5,747 nt of DNA from Candidatus Nanopelagicales bacterium (lineage in GTDB: Bacteria > Actinomycetota > Actinomycetes > Nanopelagicales > Nanopelagicaceae), in NCBI GenBank assembly GCA_030832365.1, contig JAURJF010000055.1, positions 1 through 5,747 of the forward strand, written 5' to 3'. Below, piece after piece: positions 1 to 5,747 of the stretch (positions within the stretch are counted from its first letter, which is position 1; the number at the start of each line of letters is the position of its first letter). The notes under the pieces are model-generated. The model did no database searches and was not told the DNA's origin. It saw only the letters and a program-made list of their open reading frames with translations. A program made the position numbers and the translations under genes.

Positions 1-1382
1 AGCCAAGGAAGCTCTGAATCAACAAAGTCTTTCAGAAATAGCCCAGCAACTAACATCCCGCCCATTCGATCACCGATATTTGCCATATCAGCAACTGGTG
101 AATCAAGAGATGCTCGAAGCTCCTCTGGAAGCGGCATTGGCCAGAAAGCCTCTCCAGTAATTTCTGCAAGAGTTAAGAACTGCTCTCTAAAACTCTCATT
201 GTTTGTCATTACCGCACTTGTTCTCGTTCCAAGTGCCACAACTTGAGCTCCGGTAAGAGTTGCAACATCAACCATGCCATCAAGGCCGCCAGCTTTCTTT
301 CCAACCTCTGCTGCGCGAACCATGGCATCGGCAAGGACAAGGCGACCTTCTGCATCTGGATTTAATACTTCAACAGTCTTACCGCCGTAAATTGTGATGA
401 TGTCGCTTGGCTTGGTTGCTTTATCGCTGACCATATTCTCTGCAAGAGCTGCCCAAGCATCGATATGAATTGGAAGCTTTAGTTCAGCAATTGCTAATAC
501 CGCAGCGCAGACTGCAGCTGCTCCACTCATATCAGATTTCATCGCTTCCATACCTTGAGCAGGCTTTAGAGCAAGGCCTCCGGTATCAAAGGTGATTCCT
601 TTACCAATAAATGCATAACGCTTCTTAGCTCCCTTACCGCTATATGAGAGGCGAAGTAAACGGGGAGGATTAGCAGAACCTTGTCCAACGCCAATTATTC
701 CGCCATAGCCTCCTTTAATTAGTTGACTCTCATTAAGTATTTCAACTTTAACGCCGAGGGATGCGGCAAGCTTTTTAAATCTTTGTGAAAAGGAATCTGG
801 AGTTAGGTGACTTGGTGGGGTATTAATCAAATCTCTAGTTAAGTGCGTGTACTTAGCAATTATCTCTGCGCGTTTGATTCCTTGAAGGTAGCTTTTATCT
901 TTTGCTTTCTTAGAGTAAATCATTACCTTCTTTAACGCCGGCTTTCTATCAGCCTTTGAGCTTCCTCTAAATTCATCAAAGGTATAAGCGCCAAGAAGTG
1001 CTCCCTCGGCTATTGCTTGGAAATCTTGTTTAGAAGCTTGGGGCAGAGCAAAGGTTGCTGAGGTGGTTCCCGCAAGTGATCTTGCGGCAGCTCCTGCAGC
1101 TCTTCGCAGTACTTCATGGGCAATTGAGCCATCGGCCTTAAGAGTTAGCGCTGTTAAAAGAATTAACTTACTTGCACTTCCTGGAAGCTTTATAACCTCG
1201 TCATTTGCCCCACTTGCCCCAAGATCAGTGAGCGCTTGAAGCAGCGGTCCCTGATCTACTCGAAGCTCACCACTTAAGATGGAAAACTTTTTACTCTTCT
1301 TATCTAGAGCAAAGCCCAGAACCAGGACTTCATCTATTACTGAGTTATCGGTGGCGGAGATAGTGGGCAATGTTGTAGGCAT
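1..1382 (-). CDS. pepA: Leucyl aminopeptidase (M17 family), C-terminus cut off by window edge
   Basis: Cytosolic two-metal exopeptidase that removes N-terminal residues from peptides, serving peptide recycling. I translated 460 codons from the ATG at 1382-1380; the frame is open to the left edge, so roughly the last 30-40 residues are missing. The less conserved N-terminal domain fills about residues 1-170. The catalytic domain begins near NTPPSHLTP and carries GKGITFDTGG (260-269), SDMSGAA (283-289) and NPDAEGRLVLADAM (341-354). The expected metal ligands K261, D266, D284, D343 and E345, and the catalytic K273 and R347, are all present. Their spacing matches E. coli PepA exactly, shifted by 9 residues, so the enzyme should be active. 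NPDAEGR has Pro where most members have Thr, which is a minor change. The start is supported by a -10-like hexamer 6 bases upstream and no Shine-Dalgarno, implying a leaderless mRNA. It is divergent from gcvT. E. coli PepA also binds DNA; nothing here shows that. Confidence 0.96.
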   Translation of the reverse strand, partial: MPTTLPTISATDNSVIDEVLVLGFALDKKSKKFSILSGELRVDQGPLLQALTDLGASGANDEVIKLPGSASKLILLTALTLKADGSIAHEVLRRAAGAAARSLAGTTSATFALPQASKQDFQAIAEGALLGAYTFDEFRGSSKADRKPALKKVMIYSKKAKDKSYLQGIKRAEIIAKYTHLTRDLINTPPSHLTPDSFSQRFKKLAASLGVKVEILNESQLIKGGYGGIIGVGQGSANPPRLLRLSYSGKGAKKRYAFIGKGITFDTGGLALKPAQGMEAMKSDMSGAAAVCAAVLAIAELKLPIHIDAWAALAENMVSDKATKPSDIITIYGGKTVEVLNPDAEGRLVLADAMVRAAEVGKKAGGLDGMVDVATLTGAQVVALGTRTSAVMTNNESFREQFLTLAEITGEAFWPMPLPEELRASLDSPVADMANIGDRMGGMLVAGLFLKDFVDSELPW

Positions 1383-1387
1383 TGGGC

Positions 1388-1393
1388 TAGGTT
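1388..1393 (+). promoter_or_regulatory. Leaderless -10 element of gcvT
   Basis: TAGGTT fits the actinobacterial -10 pattern TANNNT. It ends 6 bases before the GTG at 1400, so transcription would begin at the first base of the start codon. A weak -35 candidate, TGGGCA (1364-1369, 4 of 6 matches to TTGACA), lies 18 bases upstream inside pepA. The GGAG at 1397-1400 runs into the start codon and cannot work as a normal Shine-Dalgarno. It overlaps the opposite-strand -10 of pepA. Confidence 0.6.
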
Positions 1394-1394
1394 A
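1389..1394 (-). promoter_or_regulatory. Leaderless -10 element of pepA
   Basis: Read on the minus strand, this is TAACCT, a TANNNT match. It is followed by 6 bases (AGCCCA) and then the pepA ATG at 1382. No ribosome binding site fits in the 17-base gap, so a leaderless transcript is the simplest reading. I see no good -35 in the gcvT coding sequence that lies upstream. The hexamer shares five positions with the gcvT -10 on the other strand. Confidence 0.6.
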
Positions 1395-1399
1395 TTGGA

Positions 1400-2500
1400 G
1401 TGAGCAAATATTCGCCATTACACCAGTTCCATCTTGATTCTGGGGCCAAAGTCGCTGATTTTGGGGGATGGCAGATGCCAATTGAATACCCAGCAGCAAA
1501 TGGTGGTGGGGTTTTAAATGAGCATAGCGCGGTTAGAAATAGCGTAGGCCTCTTTGATGTCTCCCATCTTGGCAAAGCCTCAGTAAGTGGTGAGGGGGCG
1601 CTTGATTACTTAAATTCGATATTTACAAATGACTTAAGGAAAATCTCAGATGGTCAAGCTCAATACACCCTTCTCTGTCAAAAAGATAGCGGCGGAGTCA
1701 TTGATGATCTAATTATTTATCGCTACTCAAGTAAGCACTTTCTCCTAATTCCAAATGCAGCAAATTGCCAGCAGGTTTTAGAGCAGATTAGTAAAGATGC
1801 TCCAAGCAGCCTTGAATTTAAGAATTTACATGAAAGCTACGCCCTATTTGCTCTTCAAGGGATGAACTCTCTTGCTGTTTTAAAGGATCTTGGCATAGAT
1901 ATAAATCTTGAATATATGTCCTTTATGGAAAGTGAGTTGAACTCTGAAGCGCTAATCATCTGTCGAACTGGATATACCGGAGAGCATGGCTATGAAATTC
2001 TCACCTCATGGGCAGGTGCGAGAAAGATCTGGGATTTACTTCTAGAGAAAGTAAAGAAATATTCCGGGCTTCCTGCAGGTCTTGGCGCTCGCGATACTTT
2101 AAGAACTGAGATGGGATATGCCCTCCATGGCCATGAACTCTCACTTGATATAACCCCAGTGGAGGCAAGTGCTTCCTGGGCAGTGGCATTTGATAAAAAG
2201 TTCTGGGGAAAGAGCGTTCTTGAAAAGCAAAAACTTGAGAAGAGTCATAGAAGGCTGGCAGCAATTTTAATTAGCGACCGCGGGATTCCTAGAGCCGGGA
2301 TGGAGATTAAGGATAAAGATGGAAATAAAATTGGCTATGTAACAAGTGGCACCTTCTCACCATCGTTAAAGAGTGGAATTGCTCTAGGTCTTTTTAACAA
2401 TCAAATTCCAGTTGGTAGCGAGGTTTTTATTGATATCCGAGGTCGTATTAGCCAAGGGGTAATTAAGCGTTTACCTTTTCTACCTTCAAAGGTGAAGTAA
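1400..2500 (+). CDS. gcvT: Aminomethyltransferase, glycine cleavage system T protein
   Basis: Moves the methylene group from the aminomethyl-lipoyl H protein to tetrahydrofolate, releasing ammonia and giving 5,10-methylene-THF for one-carbon metabolism. The product is 366 residues, the usual length. The family landmarks appear in order: LFDVSHLGK (51-59), NDL...GQAQYTLLC (77-93), GGVIDDL (98-104) with the likely catalytic D102, RTGYTGEHGYE (189-199) with folate-contact E195, and GLGARDTLRTEMG (227-239) with R231. The C-terminal barrel follows, with IGYVTSGTFSP. The start is GTG at 1400, and the N-terminus SKYSPLHQFHLDSGAK aligns with the family. The partner genes gcvH and gcvP are not in the window. 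The neighbour pepA is divergent; a nearby pepB/gcvT pair is also known in Mycobacterium tuberculosis, which supports an actinobacterial origin. The last 38 bases overlap the convergent S-component gene. Confidence 0.97.
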   Translation: MSKYSPLHQFHLDSGAKVADFGGWQMPIEYPAANGGGVLNEHSAVRNSVGLFDVSHLGKASVSGEGALDYLNSIFTNDLRKISDGQAQYTLLCQKDSGGVIDDLIIYRYSSKHFLLIPNAANCQQVLEQISKDAPSSLEFKNLHESYALFALQGMNSLAVLKDLGIDINLEYMSFMESELNSEALIICRTGYTGEHGYEILTSWAGARKIWDLLLEKVKKYSGLPAGLGARDTLRTEMGYALHGHELSLDITPVEASASWAVAFDKKFWGKSVLEKQKLEKSHRRLAAILISDRGIPRAGMEIKDKDGNKIGYVTSGTFSPSLKSGIALGLFNNQIPVGSEVFIDIRGRISQGVIKRLPFLPSKVK

Positions 2501-3269
2501 GACCCATTCTTATTGAGGCTCTTGAAAGTGATGCAAGTAGTGCCTTTGCGCTAAAGGCTATAAGTAAGGCAGTGGTGATAGCTCTTGGAATATCCCAGGC
2601 CATAGCTGTTGCTAAGTGAAAAGTTAGATAGCGAGAGAGATTTTCCATAATTGAAGCGCCAGCTACAAAGCCCAACTCAGTATTAGTTGATGCGATCCAG
2701 GGCCAGAGCTGAAGATCCATGAGTGCGCCAAAGAGAAGCGAGCTGGTAATTCCTATTGCAATAAGGGAGATGATTTCAAAACGTTTAGAAATTTTCTTGG
2801 ACAAGATACCAGCAAATAACCCAATCCATCCCGCTGCCAGCATTTGAAATGGGAGCCAAGGACCAATTCCTCCACTAAGTACTGCTGAGGCCGACATTGA
2901 GATAACTCCAAGTGAGAATCCAAACTTTGAACCAAAGATATAGCTAGCAATAATTAAGAGAAACCACATTGGTTCAACTCCCACAGCTCCTGCTCCTACC
3001 AATCGAAGAGCTGCGATTAAAGCTGCTAGTACTCCAAGTAGTGCAACAATTTTGCTATCAAGTGCGCCCCTTGATATCTCAACTGAGATAACAAGCACGG
3101 CAAGTCCAGCTATAAAGAGAGCTAAGAATCGAGCCGACTCTGGCTTTAGTAGAAAGAGATTACTCTCTGGAATAAAGAGCGGCCAGGTAAATGCAAGTAG
3201 CCCAAGAGATGATCCAACAATGATTGGAATCCAAGAAAATACTGAAGAAATAAATCTAGTTCTTCTCAC
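2463..3269 (-). CDS. ECF transporter S component (substrate-binding membrane subunit), substrate unassigned
   Basis: Hydrophobic protein of 268 residues with about six to seven membrane segments (roughly 13-33, 47-64, 74-92, 102-131, 138-156, 168-192 and 211-239). It is the third gene after ecfT and ecfA, which is what identifies it as the vitamin-capturing S subunit. Distinctive stretches are VGVEPMWFLL (96-105), GGIGPWLPFQMLAAGW (133-148) and a late AWDIPRA. From memory, very similar patterns occur in actinobacterial ECF S proteins beside fused ATPases. Some of those clusters are assigned to cobalamin (CbrT type), so a corrinoid is my leading but unproven guess. The start is GTG at 3269-3267, 14 bases inside the ecfA end. 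Only a weak GAAAG lies 8 bases upstream, so it probably depends on translational coupling. The N-terminus MRRTRF and the basic C-terminal end are compatible with cytoplasmic ends. Its 3' end overlaps gcvT by 38 bases on the opposite strand. Confidence 0.85.
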   Translation of the reverse strand: MRRTRFISSVFSWIPIIVGSSLGLLAFTWPLFIPESNLFLLKPESARFLALFIAGLAVLVISVEISRGALDSKIVALLGVLAALIAALRLVGAGAVGVEPMWFLLIIASYIFGSKFGFSLGVISMSASAVLSGGIGPWLPFQMLAAGWIGLFAGILSKKISKRFEIISLIAIGITSSLLFGALMDLQLWPWIASTNTELGFVAGASIMENLSRYLTFHLATAMAWDIPRAITTALLIAFSAKALLASLSRASIRMGLTSPLKVEKVNA

Positions 3270-4863
3270 TTAGATATCTTTCTACATCACTTAGAGAGAG
3301 CCAACTGTTATTGGGAAGCGCCTTTGAGACTTGTGGCGCAAAGGCAGGGGATGCATTAAGAACTTCCTTACTGCTGCCATCTGCAATTACCTCGCCATCT
3401 GCAAGAAAAATAACGCGATCTGCTACCTCAGCAACAAGCTCAACATCATGGGTCGATATTAAAACGGCGCGGTTAAGGTCAGAGGCGATCTTCTTCAAAT
3501 TCTTAATCAGAACTTTCTTTGCTTCATAATCAAGACCTCTAGTTGGTTCATCAAGTATGACTAGCGCTGGCTGGGCTGAAAGGATGATGCTTAGAGCAAG
3601 GCCGAGTCGCTGGCCCTCTGAAATATCCCTTGGGTGTGAATTTAGACTTGGAATCTTCATCAACTCTTTATAGATCGAGAGGGTTGTGCCAGATTCAATG
3701 CCATTATCAAGATCTGCTAAATCACATTCTTGTTTTATTGACTGCCCATAGAGAAGATCACCAGCGTCTTGAGGGATATATCCTACAAATCTAATTAACT
3801 CCTTATCAGTAAAACTTTTGGGGTCTCGTGTCTTGACTCTCACCTCGCCCTTAGTGAGTGGAGCTTGGCCAACAGCGCACTTAAGTAAGGTCGTTTTTCC
3901 TGCGCCATTTCTTCCCATCAGCGCGACAATCTCGCCTCCATTTACTTTAATACTTACATCGCTAAGAGCTTTACTTCTCTGATCTTGATCATATGAGGCG
4001 CTGACATAGTTAATTGTAAGTATCGTATCTCCCAAATTCTTCCCAAGAGCTTGCACCGTTCTCTCAGAAATCTCTGGAGCTATTTTTCGAAATTCACGTA
4101 TTGAGAGCGGAATCTCGCCAAGCTCCAACTTTTTTGCTAACTCAACTAGGGGAGGTGCGATGGGAGAGTTACTTAATATCTGTCTTGCAGGTCCGAGATC
4201 AACAGAGCCATCACCATGAATGAGAATTATCCGATCAACAAATCCAATAACTCTCTCAAGTCTATGCTCTGCCAGAATTACGGTAAGTCCAAGATCGTGA
4301 ACTAATCGATGGAGAATCGAAAGCACTTCCTCTGCTGCAATTGGGTCAAGTGCGCTAGTGGGTTCATCAAGAAGTAAAACCTTTGGATTTGTGACAAGAG
4401 CTGCAGCTATTGCCACCCGTTGTTGCTCGCCCCCGCTTAACTCTGAGACATTCCTTCTTCTTAGAGGGGCAAGTGCAAGAAGATCTAATACCTCCTCAAC
4501 ACGCTTTCGCATAATCTCTGGCGCCACCCCAAGGCTCTCAAGACTAAATGCAATCTCATCTTCAACAATGTCTGAGACAAAGCCATTGATAGGATTTTGG
4601 CCCACAATTCCTACAATATCTGCCAACTCACCAGGCTTTATCGCCCTAGTACTTCTTCCCGCAACACTAATTTCACCGGTGAGTATTCCTCCAGTGTGAT
4701 GAGGAATAAGGCCATTAATTAGTTTAAGTAGCGAACTCTTACCTGCTCCAGTGTGGCCTATTAAAAGAAGTAGCTCGCCTTCGTTAACTGTAAAAGATAT
4801 ATCTTCCACAATTGTTCGCTCAGCGTTGGGATAGATCAGGGAGACGTTAGTGAAGGTAATCAT
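3256..4863 (-). CDS. ecfA: ECF transporter ATPase, two fused ABC domains (EcfA-EcfA')
   Basis: Cytoplasmic motor of an ECF importer. It has 535 residues because two ABC domains are fused, where many ECF systems use two separate ATPases. The N-terminal half (about 1-240) has Walker A GHTGAGKS (36-43), Q-loop Q89, signature LSGGE (142-146), Walker B VLLLDE (162-167) with catalytic E167, and switch H200 in an AEHRLE context typical of ECF ATPases. The C-terminal half (about 280-500) has Walker A GRNGAGKT (317-324), Q365, Walker B ALVILDE (433-439) with E439, and H472. Its signature reads ISEGQ (414-418) instead of LSGGQ, so the two ATP sites are not equivalent. A linker and a C-terminal tail (about 500-535, FAPQVSKAL...WLSLSDVERYL) complete the chain. 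The ATG at 4863-4861 overlaps the ecfT stop in an ATGA arrangement. It has AGGA (4875-4872) 8 bases upstream, a real Shine-Dalgarno, unlike the first genes here. Confidence 0.95.
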   Translation of the reverse strand: MITFTNVSLIYPNAERTIVEDISFTVNEGELLLLIGHTGAGKSSLLKLINGLIPHHTGGILTGEISVAGRSTRAIKPGELADIVGIVGQNPINGFVSDIVEDEIAFSLESLGVAPEIMRKRVEEVLDLLALAPLRRRNVSELSGGEQQRVAIAAALVTNPKVLLLDEPTSALDPIAAEEVLSILHRLVHDLGLTVILAEHRLERVIGFVDRIILIHGDGSVDLGPARQILSNSPIAPPLVELAKKLELGEIPLSIREFRKIAPEISERTVQALGKNLGDTILTINYVSASYDQDQRSKALSDVSIKVNGGEIVALMGRNGAGKTTLLKCAVGQAPLTKGEVRVKTRDPKSFTDKELIRFVGYIPQDAGDLLYGQSIKQECDLADLDNGIESGTTLSIYKELMKIPSLNSHPRDISEGQRLGLALSIILSAQPALVILDEPTRGLDYEAKKVLIKNLKKIASDLNRAVLISTHDVELVAEVADRVIFLADGEVIADGSSKEVLNASPAFAPQVSKALPNNSWLSLSDVERYLSEKN

Positions 4864-5702
4864 GAAATAAATCCTGGAGTTATTACTGCAATTAAGAGCA
4901 GCCCTGCTAATAAAACGCTAGAGACCGCTGGAAGTAATAGCAGAAAGATGAGGGCATAGATCGGCGCTGCAAGGGCTACTGTCTCTCGAAGGCGCCAAAT
5001 ATGCGGACGATATCTACTTGGGTTTGGAAAGTATCCATAGCCTCTAGATTCTAAAGATGCGGCAAGATCTATCGATCGCTCCAAGGATTCTTCGAGAACT
5101 GGTATTCCAACTTTCGTATATGAGGCTATTCCAGTTGAACTCTCACCTCTAAGACGCCTTGCCGCTCTAACTCTCTCAATACTTCTAGCACTCTGCGGCG
5201 CAACCGAGCTTGCAATTACTGTTGCAAGGCCAATTCCATAGTATTTTCTGGGAAGAACTCGCAGAAATTCATGAGGATTACTAAGAGCGCTTGCTGCAGC
5301 GAAGATAAGAATCAGCGCAACAAGCAAAATCGCCTCATCAAAGGCGGTAGTAAGACGCTGCGAGGTGACATCACCGCCAAGCCTTATCCCAACAAATAAA
5401 TCAGGAAGAGTGATGCTGGGGATGGTAAAGAGCACTTGCCCCGGCATCGGAACTCCAATGATTACTCCAATAGCCATTCGAAGCGTGAAGGCTAGAGCGG
5501 CAAGTCGTATCGACCATCTAAATGATTGATACCAATAGGTATTACTACGTTTCATAAGCACCAGAGCAACTGCTCCGATAGATATTGAAAGTGAAATTAG
5601 AGCTGATTTAGAAAATAGAAGAATTACAAGAAGGATAAGCGCCCAGAGCCAGTAGAAGAGCGGGTGAAAGCTCTCGTTACTGGCTCTGAGCGAATTACTC
5701 AT
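4860..5702 (-). CDS. ecfT: ECF transporter T component (EcfT/CbiQ family)
   Basis: Membrane coupling subunit that links ATP hydrolysis by EcfA to movement of the S component. It has 280 residues, close to the family's usual 250-270. Membrane segments lie near 15-31, 33-50, 66-84, 122-139 and 238-275. The long cytoplasmic helices between them carry the two Arg-containing coupling motifs that dock into the ATPases: AARRLRG (180-186) and LESRGYG (217-223). The conserved NPHEFLRVLP (142-151) leads into this region. The start is the ATG at 5702-5700. No clear Shine-Dalgarno precedes it; two -10-like hexamers lie close upstream. It is the first complete gene of the ecfT-ecfA-S operon, ends in a 4-base overlap with ecfA, and is probably translationally coupled to it. 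Whether this EcfT serves only the linked S protein or also unlinked ones cannot be seen here. Confidence 0.95.
   Translation of the reverse strand: MSNSLRASNESFHPLFYWLWALILLVILLFSKSALISLSISIGAVALVLMKRSNTYWYQSFRWSIRLAALAFTLRMAIGVIIGVPMPGQVLFTIPSITLPDLFVGIRLGGDVTSQRLTTAFDEAILLVALILIFAAASALSNPHEFLRVLPRKYYGIGLATVIASSVAPQSARSIERVRAARRLRGESSTGIASYTKVGIPVLEESLERSIDLAASLESRGYGYFPNPSRYRPHIWRLRETVALAAPIYALIFLLLLPAVSSVLLAGLLLIAVITPGFIS
4872..4875 (-). promoter_or_regulatory. Ribosome binding site of ecfA inside ecfT
   Basis: AGGA on the minus strand, 8 bases before the ecfA ATG and within the last codons of ecfT. It supports the chosen ecfA start and shows that internal operon genes use a Shine-Dalgarno, in contrast to the pepA and gcvT starts. 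Confidence 0.6.
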
Positions 5703-5709
5703 CTAATTG

Positions 5710-5715
5710 ACTTTA
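5710..5715 (-). promoter_or_regulatory. Possible leaderless -10 element of ecfT
   Basis: On the minus strand this reads TAAAGT, a TANNNT match, followed by 7 bases (CAATTAG) and the ecfT ATG. The layout resembles the leaderless starts of pepA and gcvT. TANNNT fixes only three bases and the local DNA is AT-rich, so chance is quite possible. A second candidate, GATAAT at 5724-5719, is closer to TATAAT (5 of 6) and would give a leader of about 10 bases. Confidence 0.35.
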
Positions 5716-5719
5716 TCTA

Positions 5720-5747
5720 TTATCGTGAGCGTCGGCGATTAAGAAAG
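5720..5747 (-). CDS. Possible last codons of an upstream operon gene with a basic tail
   Basis: One minus-strand frame entering from the right edge reads FLNRRRSR and stops at TAA (5722-5720), 17 bases before the ecfT ATG. A hydrophobic-to-polybasic ending of this kind is typical of proteins anchored by a single C-terminal membrane helix. Only eight codons are visible. Another frame also runs open to a later TAA (FLIADAHDNR), and the region could instead be only a promoter. Function cannot be assigned. Confidence 0.3.

Noticed and set aside
1397..1400. GGAG as a Shine-Dalgarno for gcvT
   Set aside because: It runs directly into the GTG start codon, leaving no spacer, so the ribosome could not use it in the normal way.
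2001..2264. Minus-strand open frame of 87 codons inside gcvT
   Set aside because: It lies entirely antisense to conserved gcvT motifs, resembles no protein family, and has no credible start region.
2482..2493. Palindrome ACCTT-CA-AAGGT in the gcvT/S-gene overlap
   Set aside because: The loop of two bases is too tight, the stem is short, and no T-run follows. The dual coding constraint and local codon use explain it adequately.
2542..2558. Hairpin GCCTTT-GCGCT-AAAGGC, 42 bases after the gcvT stop
   Set aside because: The stem is only 6 bp and neither strand has a T-run after it. It also lies inside the S-component coding sequence, where it encodes ordinary residues. It could assist gcvT termination, but not strongly enough to annotate.
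3052..3273. Plus-strand open frame of 73 codons opposite the S-component gene
   Set aside because: It mirrors the membrane-protein coding strand, has no recognisable domain, and would need an unsupported promoter inside the operon.
4358..4699. Plus-strand open frame of 113 codons opposite ecfA
   Set aside because: It is antisense to the Walker B, signature and Q-loop region of the first ATPase half. Its Ser/Thr/Arg-rich low-complexity content is typical of a shadow frame.
5707..5712. TTGACT as a plus-strand -35 box
   Set aside because: At 16-18 base spacing the downstream sequence is GC-rich with no -10 match; the nearby TATTAT is only 5 bases away.

Overview
The window looks like a piece of a streamlined, moderately low-GC actinobacterial chromosome. 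A freshwater planktonic lineage such as Nanopelagicales (acI) is my best guess, based on the protein sequences, the near absence of intergenic DNA, the overlapping genes and the leaderless-type promoters. The lineage is an inference; no marker gene here proves it. No RNA gene, mobile element, CRISPR array or long repeat is visible, and no stretch over 50 bases lacks a gene.

Left part (1-2500): a divergent pair of housekeeping genes. A leucyl aminopeptidase gene (pepA, minus strand, cut by the left edge) and the glycine-cleavage T-protein gene (gcvT, plus strand, complete) start only 17 bases apart. Both start codons sit exactly 6 bases after a TANNNT -10 hexamer. The two hexamers lie on opposite strands and overlap almost completely, so one small symmetric element probably fires leaderless mRNAs both ways.

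Right part (2463-5702): a three-gene minus-strand operon for an energy-coupling factor (ECF) vitamin importer. The order of transcription is ecfT (membrane coupling protein), ecfA (two ATPase domains fused in one chain) and an S component that should bind the substrate. The genes overlap by 4 and 14 bases, as expected for translationally coupled subunits of one complex. ATP hydrolysis by the fused EcfA drives EcfT, which is thought to topple the S component to release the vitamin inside. The substrate cannot be read from the sequence. A corrinoid/cobalamin (CbrT-like) role is a reasonable guess, because actinobacterial S proteins of this type often sit in such clusters.

The S-component gene and gcvT converge and overlap by 38 bases, so both operons must end inside each other's coding sequence. 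At the right edge, 45 bases upstream of ecfT hold either an ecfT promoter or the end of another operon gene with a very basic tail. I found no clearly new biological system. The best leads are the symmetric promoter, the altered signature motif in the second ATPase half, and the unassigned transporter substrate.
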